Below, piece by piece: positions 44,187 to 53,771 of a DNA stretch of 64,000 bases. A model generated the notes under the pieces. It was not told the DNA's origin, searched no databases, and saw only the letters and a program-made list of their open reading frames with translations. How positions within the stretch are numbered: the stretch's first letter is position 1; each line of letters opens with the position of its first letter. A program made the translations under genes and the position numbers. This DNA comes from Paenibacillus sp. FSL M7-0420 (GTDB taxonomy: Bacteria; Bacillota; Bacilli; Paenibacillales; Paenibacillaceae). The stretch covers positions 3,286,001-3,350,000 of the forward strand of contig NZ_JBBOCJ010000001.1 in the NCBI RefSeq assembly GCF_038002345.1, given 5' to 3'.

Positions 44187-44386
44187 CAAATAGCCATATC
44201 TATGAAACATTGATATAATAGAATGACATGAGAATAGAAACATACATTCCCATTATCTCGGGGTTCTGAGCATGAACAAACCGTCTATATTTGTATGTTC
44301 CGGCCCAACCTTCACCCTGCGGTGCGGATTTGGGTTTATGTTATGTTGTAGGGAAATTATGAAGTGATGGCGAGGTTGGCTAGAGG

Positions 44387-45892
44387 ATGAACTGGAATGA
44401 TTTCGGAGAACGGAACAAGCGGCTGAATCCCTTATGGAGTCTGGGCGCAGGCATGAATCTGGGTGAGCTGCAGCCGTATAAGGAAATGATTGCGCTTAGT
44501 GTGCTGCTGCAGGTCTATTATCTGGAGCTGGAATCGAATGAACAGCGGGCCAGGGAGGATCTGGTGGATCTGGCCTGGAGCTCGCTGGAGCGATTCGGCA
44601 TAGAGAAGCTCGGCAGCCCGGAATCGGTCGAGCGGCTGGTGGACGGACTGCTGTGGAGCGGCAGCGGCGGAGATTTCGAGGCCCATTATTATGATGACCA
44701 TACCCGGCAGATCGGGGTCCAGAAATACAAGTATTTCACTGTGGACGAGGATGCTACGCGTATCAGCTGGGAGGAGAACGGGACGACCATTTACCGGCTC
44801 TCCGAGTATGCGATGGAGCTGATCTTCATGAGCCACGAGATTATCGATGAGTTCCAGGTCAGCATCAAGCTGCTGGAGATTCAGATGCATATCAAGCATG
44901 GACGGGTTACCCGGGCGATGCAGGATGTGAATGAGCTGATCTCCCGCGTGCGCAAAATGACCCAGCAGCAGCAGGAATACCGTAATGCCCTGCGCCGTAA
45001 TCCGAAGCATATCTTCAGCGAATACGGCACTCAGCGGCACGAGCGGCTGGAGGAGATCCATCAGCAGTTTGACGAGGAACGCAAGCATTTCGATAATATC
45101 CACCGCTCGCTGGCCCGGCTGGCCAATGATGAGAAGGATGTCATTGATTTCAATGAACTGCGTCAGCTCTCCGAGCGGGTGGAGCTGTCCCGGCGGGTGC
45201 ATGACGAGCTGGCCGAGGTCGTGCTGAGCATCTTCGAAGCGGAGACGAATCTGCGGCTGAACTTCCCGGAATTATTCTGGGGAGCAGCGGGCTTTAACTT
45301 CCGCACCCATGTGTGGGAGGAATGGGTGAAGCCCGAAGGTCTGCGGGACGGGGATAGCCTGGAGACGCTGATCAGCGGGCTGTTCTCGCCCAGCCAGGAT
45401 TTCATCTATCCGCTGGCCTGGGCCTGGGAAGAGCAGGAGGTTGGCTTCCTGCCGGAGGATACGCCGGATGTGACGGAGGAAGCCGGGGAAGAAGAGGACA
45501 TCCATTATGTGCCCAGAGATATTCCCTGGACCGAGGTATGTGAACTGTGGCTGCCCGTCATTGCCGGAGTGGCTGCGCAGGGCAGCTTCACCTTCACTGC
45601 GGAGGCATTCACGGAGCAGGAGCAGCGGCGCTGGGCGGATTGTCCGGATGCCGTGGATTTGTGGGTGCAATTTTTCCATACCGTAATTACTGTCGAGGAG
45701 CAGGAAGCGGAAGGCCATGGCGTCGCGGACGAGTGCCAGAAGCTGCTTCAGCGGCTGATGCTGGACCACCCGGAGCTTGCGGTGTTGCGCGGCTTAAGGC
45801 TGCGGACTACCATCTCTTCGCAGCAGCAGGGCAGCATCCGTATCCCTGGTCTTGAGATCAGCCCTTATACCATTACTATAGTAGAGAAGTGA
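44387..45892 (+). CDS. Kleisin-like (MksF/JetA-type) subunit of an SMC-like complex, inferred
   Basis: The 501-residue acidic protein has no signal or membrane segment. A helical N-terminal part (about 1-130) is followed by long charged helices (about 150-290: LISRVRKMTQQQQEYRNALRR, LEEIHQQFDEERKHFDNIHRSL) and then an acidic C-terminal region (TPDVTEEAGEEEDIHYV). I do not recognise a named domain. Its role is inferred from order and size: MksBEF and Wadjet operons read F/A (kleisin), E/B (small winged-helix), B/C (SMC). The next gene starts 12 bases after its stop. Confidence 0.6.
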   Translation: MNWNDFGERNKRLNPLWSLGAGMNLGELQPYKEMIALSVLLQVYYLELESNEQRAREDLVDLAWSSLERFGIEKLGSPESVERLVDGLLWSGSGGDFEAHYYDDHTRQIGVQKYKYFTVDEDATRISWEENGTTIYRLSEYAMELIFMSHEIIDEFQVSIKLLEIQMHIKHGRVTRAMQDVNELISRVRKMTQQQQEYRNALRRNPKHIFSEYGTQRHERLEEIHQQFDEERKHFDNIHRSLARLANDEKDVIDFNELRQLSERVELSRRVHDELAEVVLSIFEAETNLRLNFPELFWGAAGFNFRTHVWEEWVKPEGLRDGDSLETLISGLFSPSQDFIYPLAWAWEEQEVGFLPEDTPDVTEEAGEEEDIHYVPRDIPWTEVCELWLPVIAGVAAQGSFTFTAEAFTEQEQRRWADCPDAVDLWVQFFHTVITVEEQEAEGHGVADECQKLLQRLMLDHPELAVLRGLRLRTTISSQQQGSIRIPGLEISPYTITIVEK

Positions 45893-45904
45893 GATGATTC
45901 GGAT

Positions 45905-46663
45905 ATGAGTTATTCCTTAGAGCAAGTTCAGCAGGCTTCCCGGCTGTTCTTCGACCTGCTTCGGCGCAAGGTGATTCCGCTGGATGATCCCGCTGCCGCC
46001 GAATGTCTGCAGGATACCGCCGCCTATGATGCCCTGCAATATGTAGCCAAAGAAGCCGGCTGCCGGATTATGAATTCCGGTCACCGCCTGCACCTGCTCG
46101 TGAGTCCGATCGGCTCCGGGTTCGCCAGCAACTTCACTCAGCTGCGTAATAAATATTCACGGATTGAGCGTAAGACGCATCTACATATCATTAACGTTAT
46201 TATCCTTGTCTTCCTGGCGGAGATGGATCAGGATGAGCAGCACTTCAAGCCGGGACAGGACAGCATGTCTTACATACAACTGTCGGATCAGGTATCCGAG
46301 TTGTTCCAAGGCTGGATTGGCATGGATGAAGACGGCAGCTTCAGCAAGCAGTGGCGGCTGGATATCCAGGCGATGCACAGAGTGTGGACCAGCCTCTATA
46401 TGCAGACCCGCAGCCAGGAGGAGGGCGATTCGCTGACCCGCGGTGCAGGCTCCCGGATTGGCCTCATTCACGAAGGAATGAAGCTGCTGGAGGAGGAGCA
46501 TCTGGTGTTCATTTCCGAGCATGAGAAGCGGATCTTCCCCCGGGAAGAGCTGTACGAGCGGATGCGTTATCTCTACCATGATGTGGACCGGTACAAAGAG
46601 CTGAAGGCTCTGATTGGCCGCACACTGAGCGAACAGGAGGGTGAAGCCTATGCCGCGCATTGA
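45905..46663 (+). CDS. MksE/JetB-like accessory subunit of the SMC-like complex (DUF6063-type), inferred
   Basis: The 252-residue protein is soluble and mostly helical. The segments HLLVSPIGSGFASNFTQLRNKY and THLHIINVIILVFLAEM look like a winged-helix core, and the C-terminus (EEEHLVFISEHEKRIFPREELYERMRYLYHD) has the ending expected of an MksE/JetB-type protein. The DUF6063 label is from memory and not certain. It overlaps the SMC gene by 14 bases, which implies coupled translation and a shared complex. Confidence 0.6.
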   Translation: MSYSLEQVQQASRLFFDLLRRKVIPLDDPAAAECLQDTAAYDALQYVAKEAGCRIMNSGHRLHLLVSPIGSGFASNFTQLRNKYSRIERKTHLHIINVIILVFLAEMDQDEQHFKPGQDSMSYIQLSDQVSELFQGWIGMDEDGSFSKQWRLDIQAMHRVWTSLYMQTRSQEEGDSLTRGAGSRIGLIHEGMKLLEEEHLVFISEHEKRIFPREELYERMRYLYHDVDRYKELKALIGRTLSEQEGEAYAAH

Positions 46664-49600
46664 GCGAATCCGCATCGCCGGACTGAAATACGAGAAGATG
46701 CTGAAGAAATATGAGGATATGATCCTCGATCTGTGTAATGAAGAAGGCCCGGCCAATACCCTGATTACGCTGATGAACGGCGGGGGGAAGGGCGTGCTGC
46801 TGCAGTCGATTTTCCAGTTGCTGATGCCTAGAGCCGCCTGGGGTAAGGATAATGAGAACCAGGTCGAGGCCTTCTTCCATAATCACAAAAAACAGCTGAA
46901 GCCCTACACCTTCCACGTGGCCATCGAATGGCGGCTCGACGATAAGGAGCGGACGGAGTATGTCACCACCGGGATCGCGATGACAGCCCAGCATTCCATG
47001 GACCAGCTTGAGATCAAAGTGGATTATCTGCTATACGCGCTGCTGAAATATGAGGAGACGGCTGAGCTTACACTCTCCACCCTGCCTTTGTACGATCATG
47101 AGCTGAATACGCCCGCGAGCTTCGAAGCGATTCAGCAGTTTGTGCGGGAACGGCGGGGTGAGATTAATGTCTACGGCAGCAGCAGCTCCGATCTGAAGAA
47201 ATACTATGCCTACCTGGCTGACCATGATATCCATATTGATGAATGGCGCAATATGCGCAGAATCAACGGGGAAGAGGGCGGCATCAAGGGCTATTTCCAG
47301 AAAAATGACGCTTTCACCAATCATAATCTCTTCGAGCGGCTGATTATTCCAGAGATCGGTTCCAGTCTGGGAGGGAGCCTGCGCGAGGATGAAGGCTCGC
47401 TTCAGCGGATGTTCGTGGACACCGCTACGGTTGCACAGCGGCTGCCGATGCTGGAGCAGCGGGAGCGCGCTTTTGCCGAGTTCACCTCTCTTGCGGCTCC
47501 TCTGTATGAAGCGGTGAAGCTCGGAACGGAGGCGGACCTCAGCTTCCGGGAGACAGAGAGGCTGGGAGCGCAGCTCTATACCGTTATTCATGATGAACTG
47601 AAGCAAGCGGAAGACAAGCGCCGCATAACGGGGGATGAGCTGGCCGGACATTATCTGGAAGCGAAGACGCTCAGATTCGAGAGCGATAATCTGAAGTACC
47701 TGCGGCTGAAGGAAGACCATGACGGCAAGCAGGAGCACTTCAGAGTGGTCTCTGATAATCAGACACGGGCCAAGCAACGTCTGGAAGAATCCAAGCAGCG
47801 GGAGAAGTCGCTGGAGGTCGCCCATTATCTGGCCCGGCGCAAGCTGCAGCTCCGCCAGATGGAGCAGTGGCAGAAGGAGATTGAAGCCATCGAAGGGTCG
47901 CTTGCGATTAAGGAGCGCCAAGAGGTGATTCAAAGCGCCAAGCAGGAGCTGCGGGCACAGTGGGAGCAGGTCTACCGGCTATGGCAGGCGAAGAGCCTGT
48001 TCTACAGCGGACAGCAGCATTCCCATGCAGCGGAAGAACAGATTCTGCGCAAGGGGAGGGAGGAATTGCTGCTGGAGCTTGGCAGACTGGACGGGAAGCT
48101 CCAGGAATTAACAGCCATGATCCGTCAGTATACAGAGGATCTGGGTGTGTTCGCTTCCCGCCACGGACAGGAAGCCGCCCACTCACCGGCAGCCGCCCTA
48201 CAGCGGACGCTGATTGCGGCCAGGGGGCTGACTGAGCAGATTGAGGCTTTGAACGAACAGCGTAAGACCGCTGAAGACCAGAAGCTGCTCCTGCATACGC
48301 AGCATACCCGGCTGACTGAGAAGCTGCTGGGGGCCGAGGCTCAGGCTGAGGAGCTGACCGGACGCATCGAAGCGCAGATGAACAAGGAATCACAGCTCTG
48401 GTCACAGCTCGTAGTGCTGCTGGAGATGTATGACGAGCATCAGCGCTTAGGCGCGACAGCTCTATTCGAAGCGAAGCCTCTAATCCAGGAGCGGTTCATT
48501 CGCAGTCTGGAGGATACCGAGCAGCAGACGAAGCGGCTGCGGCGGGATTATTATCAGCAGCTGCTGGATGTTGAGCTACAGCAGGAAGCCTACTGGCTGC
48601 CTAACCATGATATTGTAACGGTGAAGGATACGCTGGATGCCCTCAAGATTAGTTCTATGACTGGCACCATGTATCTGAACGATCAGCCTTATCTGGTCCG
48701 CGAGGAGGAGCTGGAACGCCATCCGCTGCTTCCTTACGGCCTGATTGTCACGAAGCGTGAAGCGGCTAAGCTGCAGCCGGAGCTGCTTAAGGAGCTTCTG
48801 CTTAAGGCTCCGGTCCCGGTCTTCGTGCGTGAGGAGATGGCGGAGGGCGGTAGAGACGCCTTCCTGCTGCTGGCCCATCAAGGGCCGCAAATGGTCTTGC
48901 AGCCGGATCATTTTCAGGAGTGGAAGCGGGGGATGGCCTCCAGACTCCGTGAGCAGGAGGAGGAGCTTCAGGCGGAGGAAGCGTATCTTGCCAAGCTGAG
49001 AAGCGCCCGGCAGGAATATGAACGCCTGCATCAAGGCGAGCATACCGCAAGTCTGCGGAGCAGACAGAAGAGTGCGGAGACCCTGCTGCAGCAGCTTCGC
49101 AGCCAGCTGAATGAAATGAACGCAGAACAGGTACGCTATGAGGAGGTTCTGGCTGGAATTTCCAGAGACCTGTCAGCCTGTGAAGCGGAGAAGTCCGAGC
49201 AGGAGACCCGGGCGGCGGCACTGCGGGAGTGGAGTGAGCGGAGCCGGAAGTACGAGCAGAGCTATACAGACAAGCAAAAATCTGTGGAGCAGAAGAATAA
49301 TCTCAGCAAAGAGATTACGGTTAAGGACCAGCAGCTCGCCCGGCTGAAGGCGGAGATGGACAGCCTCGCCTTGCAACGTGAGAAATGGATCGGGGATGCA
49401 CGTTATTCCGTATTCCCGCGGCTGCAGAATTGGTTCCCGGACATAGAGTTCCCCGGAGAAGCTGCGGGTGCGAAGGTTCAGGATGTGAATGCTGAGGCGG
49501 ATCAAGCAGCTGCCGATGAAGTGCTGAATGAGACGGTGCAGGACAAGCTGCTGCAGGTGCTCAGTACGGTCGAGAGTCTTCAGCAGTCGCTAAGCCAGAA

Positions 49601-51161
49601 CGAGCTGGAGATCCGCACCAGAACAGCCCAGATCAAGGCGGCCAGAGAACAGCTGGCTGAGCTGGAAGCTGCGGTGCAGCAGGTAGATGCCGGATGGCCG
49701 TCTGCCCCTGAGCCGCAGGAGTCACCGGATATGATTCAGTCCGCCAGAGTCCGCCAGAAGAGTGACACGATGATCTTGGACGAGGACTATCAGCAGCTCC
49801 GTGATTCCTTTATCCGCTGTCAGACCGAGCTTGACAGCCTGCGCAAGGAGCTGGGCAAGTCCGAGAAGGCGATCAAGGAGAAGCATGAGCGGACGGTAGA
49901 GCTGTGGCATGAGCCTCTGGAACAGAAGGAGGAAGAGATCAGTCTGCGGGTCCGGGAGAATGAGCATCTGCTGAATACCAGTAAGCAGATGCTGGCTTCC
50001 ATGGATCAATGGCTGCTCGTTCTCGGCAATCAGAGCCGGATCATGGATACTCATGTCGAGCACCGTGTGCCTCTTCGGGAGGTGCCGGAAGAATTGCAGC
50101 TGAGTGTACGGGAGAGCTGCGAGACGCTGGTGGAGGACTGGCTGCAGCGCAGCAAGGAGAGCCGCAGCCAGCGGGCAGATATCTCCCGCAAGGTGAAGGA
50201 AGAGAAGACTGACCTAAGCGGCAAGGTAGCCAAGTCCGGCTGGAATGCAGAGCTTGAGACTAAGATTCAGGAACGCCTGAACAATGTTCACTGGGATGAT
50301 TTCGCTATCGCCTTACAGGTGCTGGATTCGATGCTTCAGAGCTCACGCGATCAGATGGAGAGCATCCGCAGCGATAAAGAGGATATGGAGCTGTCCCGCA
50401 AGCTGTGGGTAGGCCGTGCAGCCAAGCGTGTGGTGCAGATCGTTGATATTCTGAAGCGGATGGAACGCCGGATGATCATTCACAATGAGAACGGCCATGC
50501 CTTCCCGCTGGTTAAGCTGAATTACAAGAATATTAACGTTCCACGGACGACCGATGACATCGAACCGCTGGTCAGCGAGTACTTCAACCGCTGCATCAGC
50601 AGCCTGCTTGAGCGGTTCCCGAAGATGGAGCAGGTTCCGGCTTCAGCTGTCAGAGAGCTGATTAACGATGGACGCATGGTGTACGCGGCGCTGCAGAACC
50701 GCTTCCCGGTGTTGCAGGTGTATAAGCCGGTGACGGAGAATTACTTCCTGTATGCCGCTCCCGAGGACTATCATTATTCCGATTGGGAGGTTATCAACCG
50801 CGGCGCGCTGGATGAGGCGGTAGGCAGCGGCGGACAACGCCAGTCTGTTCAATTGCTGGTGGCGATGATGATCATGACCCACAAGCGTGTTAACCGGGAA
50901 AATAAAGGCTGGACGGTCTTCCTGTACGATAACCCGTTCGGTGAGATGGTCTCGAATAACGTGCTTGACCCGGTCTTCGAGATTTCGAAGGCGCTGAAGT
51001 TCCAGTGGCTGATCGTCACGCCGCCGGAGCTGGTCAAGAATGATGTCAGCATCCGCTTCGGCGTGTACTGGCAGCTGTATTTTGGCGGAGATAAAGGGGA
51101 TGCCCTGGATTCGACCCTGATCAAAGGCGGCCGCAAGCTGATCCCGGCTTCATTATTCTAG
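46650..51161 (+). CDS. SMC/MukB-like ATPase of a three-gene Mks/Wadjet-like operon
   Basis: The 1503-residue protein has split ATPase halves at its ends joined by long coiled coils (about 330-560 and 770-1330) around a less helical hinge (about 600-760). The N-terminal P-loop is LMNGGGKGVLLQ (Lys47), where the usual Ser/Thr after Lys is Gly. The C-terminal half has the signature GSGGQRQSVQLLVAMM (about 1392) and Walker B TVFLYDNPFGEM (Asp1427), in which Asn follows Asp and the nearest Glu is four residues on. GGAGGGTGA precedes the ATG at 46650. Loop-extruding DNA compaction or plasmid restriction is the expected type of function. There is no JetD nuclease gene in the window. Confidence 0.82.
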   Translation: MPRIERIRIAGLKYEKMLKKYEDMILDLCNEEGPANTLITLMNGGGKGVLLQSIFQLLMPRAAWGKDNENQVEAFFHNHKKQLKPYTFHVAIEWRLDDKERTEYVTTGIAMTAQHSMDQLEIKVDYLLYALLKYEETAELTLSTLPLYDHELNTPASFEAIQQFVRERRGEINVYGSSSSDLKKYYAYLADHDIHIDEWRNMRRINGEEGGIKGYFQKNDAFTNHNLFERLIIPEIGSSLGGSLREDEGSLQRMFVDTATVAQRLPMLEQRERAFAEFTSLAAPLYEAVKLGTEADLSFRETERLGAQLYTVIHDELKQAEDKRRITGDELAGHYLEAKTLRFESDNLKYLRLKEDHDGKQEHFRVVSDNQTRAKQRLEESKQREKSLEVAHYLARRKLQLRQMEQWQKEIEAIEGSLAIKERQEVIQSAKQELRAQWEQVYRLWQAKSLFYSGQQHSHAAEEQILRKGREELLLELGRLDGKLQELTAMIRQYTEDLGVFASRHGQEAAHSPAAALQRTLIAARGLTEQIEALNEQRKTAEDQKLLLHTQHTRLTEKLLGAEAQAEELTGRIEAQMNKESQLWSQLVVLLEMYDEHQRLGATALFEAKPLIQERFIRSLEDTEQQTKRLRRDYYQQLLDVELQQEAYWLPNHDIVTVKDTLDALKISSMTGTMYLNDQPYLVREEELERHPLLPYGLIVTKREAAKLQPELLKELLLKAPVPVFVREEMAEGGRDAFLLLAHQGPQMVLQPDHFQEWKRGMASRLREQEEELQAEEAYLAKLRSARQEYERLHQGEHTASLRSRQKSAETLLQQLRSQLNEMNAEQVRYEEVLAGISRDLSACEAEKSEQETRAAALREWSERSRKYEQSYTDKQKSVEQKNNLSKEITVKDQQLARLKAEMDSLALQREKWIGDARYSVFPRLQNWFPDIEFPGEAAGAKVQDVNAEADQAAADEVLNETVQDKLLQVLSTVESLQQSLSQNELEIRTRTAQIKAAREQLAELEAAVQQVDAGWPSAPEPQESPDMIQSARVRQKSDTMILDEDYQQLRDSFIRCQTELDSLRKELGKSEKAIKEKHERTVELWHEPLEQKEEEISLRVRENEHLLNTSKQMLASMDQWLLVLGNQSRIMDTHVEHRVPLREVPEELQLSVRESCETLVEDWLQRSKESRSQRADISRKVKEEKTDLSGKVAKSGWNAELETKIQERLNNVHWDDFAIALQVLDSMLQSSRDQMESIRSDKEDMELSRKLWVGRAAKRVVQIVDILKRMERRMIIHNENGHAFPLVKLNYKNINVPRTTDDIEPLVSEYFNRCISSLLERFPKMEQVPASAVRELINDGRMVYAALQNRFPVLQVYKPVTENYFLYAAPEDYHYSDWEVINRGALDEAVGSGGQRQSVQLLVAMMIMTHKRVNRENKGWTVFLYDNPFGEMVSNNVLDPVFEISKALKFQWLIVTPPELVKNDVSIRFGVYWQLYFGGDKGDALDSTLIKGGRKLIPASLF

Positions 51162-51218
51162 AAATAGAAGCATCACTGGGTAACCCTACAAATCATAGAG
51201 ACAGGTGGTAGTGTGATT

Positions 51219-52049
51219 ATGATGAATCTAAAGTCAACAACGAAATTAGCTAACGGTGTAGAAATGCCATGGTTCGGGCTGGGCGTATTCAAGGTACAAG
51301 AGGGCCAGGAGGTTATTGATTCGGTCAAAGCAGCCATCAAGGCCGGTTATAGAAGTATTGATACCGCATCCGTATATGGAAATGAAGAAGGGGTCGGACA
51401 GGCTATCCGTGAATCGGGAGTGGCACGTGAGGAGCTGTTCATCACCACCAAGGTATGGAATACAGAGCAGGGCTATGATTCTACGCTGGCTGCATTTGAC
51501 CAGAGCTTAAGCAAGCTGGGACTGGATTATGCCGATCTGTATCTGGTACACTGGCCGATCCGGGCCAAATACAAAGATACCTGGCGTGCCCTTGAGAAGC
51601 TGTATGCAGACGGTAAAGTCCGGGCCATCGGGGTATCCAACTTCCAGATCGATCATCTGGAGGATCTGCTGGCAGACGCCACCGTGAAGCCGATGGTCAA
51701 CCAGGTGGAGCTGCATCCGCTGCTTAACCAGCAAGAGCTCCGCGAATATTGCAAGGCGCAGGGCATTCAGATTGAAGCCTGGGCCCCGCTGGCCCAAGGT
51801 CATCTGCTGGACAATGAGGTACTTGCTGATATTGCAGCCCGACACCACAAAACACTGCCGCAGGTGATCCTGCGCTGGGATCTGCAGAACGGAATCGTGA
51901 CGATTCCGAAGTCGGTCAAGGCGGAGCGGATTATTGCGAATGCCGATATTTTTGACTTCGAGCTGTCAGAAGAGGAGATCAGCCGGATCAACGGCCTGAA
52001 CCGCGATCAGCGCTTCGGCTCTCACCCGGACCGGTTTAATAACGAGTAA
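51219..52049 (+). CDS. Aldo/keto reductase (glyoxal/methylglyoxal reductase-like)
   Basis: The 276-residue enzyme has the AKR tetrad: Asp and Tyr in [13 protein letters not shown], Lys in ITTKVWN and His in [23 protein letters not shown], and [26 protein letters not shown] for NADPH binding follow. It resembles B. subtilis YvgN/YtbE, which reduce methylglyoxal and other aldehydes. The exact start among GTG 51213, ATG 51219 and ATG 51222 is uncertain. It is downstream of the SMC-like gene but 57 bases away and probably unrelated. Confidence 0.93.
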   Translation: MMNLKSTTKLANGVEMPWFGLGVFKVQEGQEVIDSVKAAIKAGYRSIDTASVYGNEEGVGQAIRESGVAREELFITTKVWNTEQGYDSTLAAFDQSLSKLGLDYADLYLVHWPIRAKYKDTWRALEKLYADGKVRAIGVSNFQIDHLEDLLADATVKPMVNQVELHPLLNQQELREYCKAQGIQIEAWAPLAQGHLLDNEVLADIAARHHKTLPQVILRWDLQNGIVTIPKSVKAERIIANADIFDFELSEEEISRINGLNRDQRFGSHPDRFNNE

Positions 52050-52175
52050 GCCCGGCAGACTCTTTTGAATAATTACTAGATTCGGACATACACATAAGAG
52101 AGATGGAACTATACGTCCATCCCGTGCGTAACCGATATAGTAATAGAAGAGATTTGAGAAGCCGGAGGGGATTTC

Positions 52176-53663
52176 ATGAAGCGTGCAAGAATACTGCAAA
52201 CAGTGCTGACCGGTATGCTGATCATTATGCTGCTGCCGTTCATTCCGGGGAAGGCGGAGGCGGCAGTACCGGCTCATTCGGAAGCCTTCTATGTGAATGA
52301 CTACGCGAACGTGATTGATGAGAAGACCGAGAATTACATGGTCAACTATGGGGTGAAGCTCTATCAGGAGACCGGGGCGCAGGTAGTGCTGGTTACGGTG
52401 AATTCGACGAACGGCGTATCTATGGAGAAATATGCGACCTCGCTGTTCAATTCATGGGGAGTCGGCTCTGCGGACAAGAATAACGGACTTCTGCTGCTGC
52501 TCTCCATTAAGGACGATGATTACTGGGCCGTTCCCGGCAAGGGACTGGAGACTGAGCTGAACAGTGGTGTGATCTCGAAGATTCTCTCGGCATCGCTGGA
52601 GCCGGACTTCGCTGCCAAAAAGTATAGCGCCGGTGCCCATAAAACCTATGGCTCCTTGATTCAGAAGCTCGGCGGAAGCTACTCGGAAACGCTAGGCACC
52701 CGAAGCTATGTGTCGGACAATGCCGGAATCTTCCCGCAAGTTACCAAGGATTATCTGAATCAGTCGAGTAACCGTTACGCGGCTACCACCGGGAGCGGAA
52801 TCTATGTGGTAACTGTTAAGAATACTGGCGGCAAGAGCCTGCAGGATTACACCTATGCGAAGTTCGCCGGTGTTGCTGCCGGACCCAGAGATGTGATGCT
52901 GGTACTGGATATCGGCGGAGATAACTATCATGTGCTACAGGGCAAGTCGATCGATAGAGTGCTGACGAATGAGCGGATCAGCGGGATTCTGAATACGGTG
53001 CTGGAGCCTAAATTCGCGGCAAAAGATTACGCTGGCGGCGTGGTGGGGACGGCGAATGCCTTCTACAGCTTTTTCCTGGCCCGGGCAGATGCTGCTTCGG
53101 GACAAGCCGCAGGCAGCTCCACATCCGCAGCAGCCTCTACTGTCAGCAAAGCCCCTGTGACAGCGAAGGAACCTGTGAAGCTGGTGCCTGTCTCCAGATC
53201 GAAGGGGATGATGATTCTCGGGATTTTCCTGGTTCTTGTCGCGCTAATCAGTCTCGCGGCTGCCGCGCGCAACCGTTATGTTGCCCGTTACGGGATACGG
53301 ATAAATCCGCATAACCCGCGCAATATCCGGCGTTATGGCGCTTGGACCGGCCAGCCCGGTTATGGCTACAGCCAGAGAAGAAGATACCGGCGGCCGCACC
53401 ATCACTCTTCCTCGGGGAGCAGCTCATCCAGCTCCAGCAGTTTCTGGGGCAGTAACTCGGGGGGCGGAGGTTCTTCGAGCGGTGGCGGAGCGGGGCGGTA
53501 TTCCTCGCGTGACGATGACGATGATGACCGGAATCGTGGCGGTGGCGGATACTCGGGCGGCGGTGGAGCCGGCCGTTATTCCTCCAACGATGACGACGAT
53601 GATAGCAACTCTGGCGGAGGCGGCAGTGCTAGCAGCGGTGGCGGTGTAGGCAGACACGGTTAA
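52176..53663 (+). CDS. TPM-domain exported membrane protein with Gly/Ser/Asp-rich tail (YgcG-like)
   Basis: The 495-residue protein has a signal peptide ending near AEAA. Two TPM (YgcG) domains follow, at about 40-165 (YVNDYANVIDEKTENYMVNYGVKLYQETGAQVVLVTV) and about 175-305. A membrane helix (MMILGIFLVLVALISLAAAA, about 350) leads to a basic Arg/His stretch. The low-complexity tail holds two copies of GGGAGRYSS, each followed by an acidic Asp run. TPM proteins have been linked to membrane or photosystem repair and other phosphatase-like roles; the function here is unknown. Confidence 0.85.
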   Translation: MKRARILQTVLTGMLIIMLLPFIPGKAEAAVPAHSEAFYVNDYANVIDEKTENYMVNYGVKLYQETGAQVVLVTVNSTNGVSMEKYATSLFNSWGVGSADKNNGLLLLLSIKDDDYWAVPGKGLETELNSGVISKILSASLEPDFAAKKYSAGAHKTYGSLIQKLGGSYSETLGTRSYVSDNAGIFPQVTKDYLNQSSNRYAATTGSGIYVVTVKNTGGKSLQDYTYAKFAGVAAGPRDVMLVLDIGGDNYHVLQGKSIDRVLTNERISGILNTVLEPKFAAKDYAGGVVGTANAFYSFFLARADAASGQAAGSSTSAAASTVSKAPVTAKEPVKLVPVSRSKGMMILGIFLVLVALISLAAAARNRYVARYGIRINPHNPRNIRRYGAWTGQPGYGYSQRRRYRRPHHHSSSGSSSSSSSSFWGSNSGGGGSSSGGGAGRYSSRDDDDDDRNRGGGGYSGGGGAGRYSSNDDDDDSNSGGGGSASSGGGVGRHG

Positions 53664-53705
53664 TCCGGGTCGCTCAGCCGCTAAGCTGTGCTAGAGTTAG
53701 CGTGA

Positions 53706-53733
53706 AGCCGTGCAGGAATGCACGGCTTTTTTT
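53706..53733 (+). terminator. Terminator after the TPM gene
   Basis: AGCCGTGCA and TGCACGGCT pair over GGAA and are followed by seven T. Confidence 0.95.
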
Positions 53734-53771
53734 CAAAAGCACAGTCCAGCTGGAAAGGAATGATTGACTTT

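Noticed and set aside
51162..53705. A JetD-like nuclease downstream of the SMC-like gene
   Set aside because: The next genes are clearly an aldo-keto reductase and a TPM-domain protein; neither has a TOPRIM pattern.
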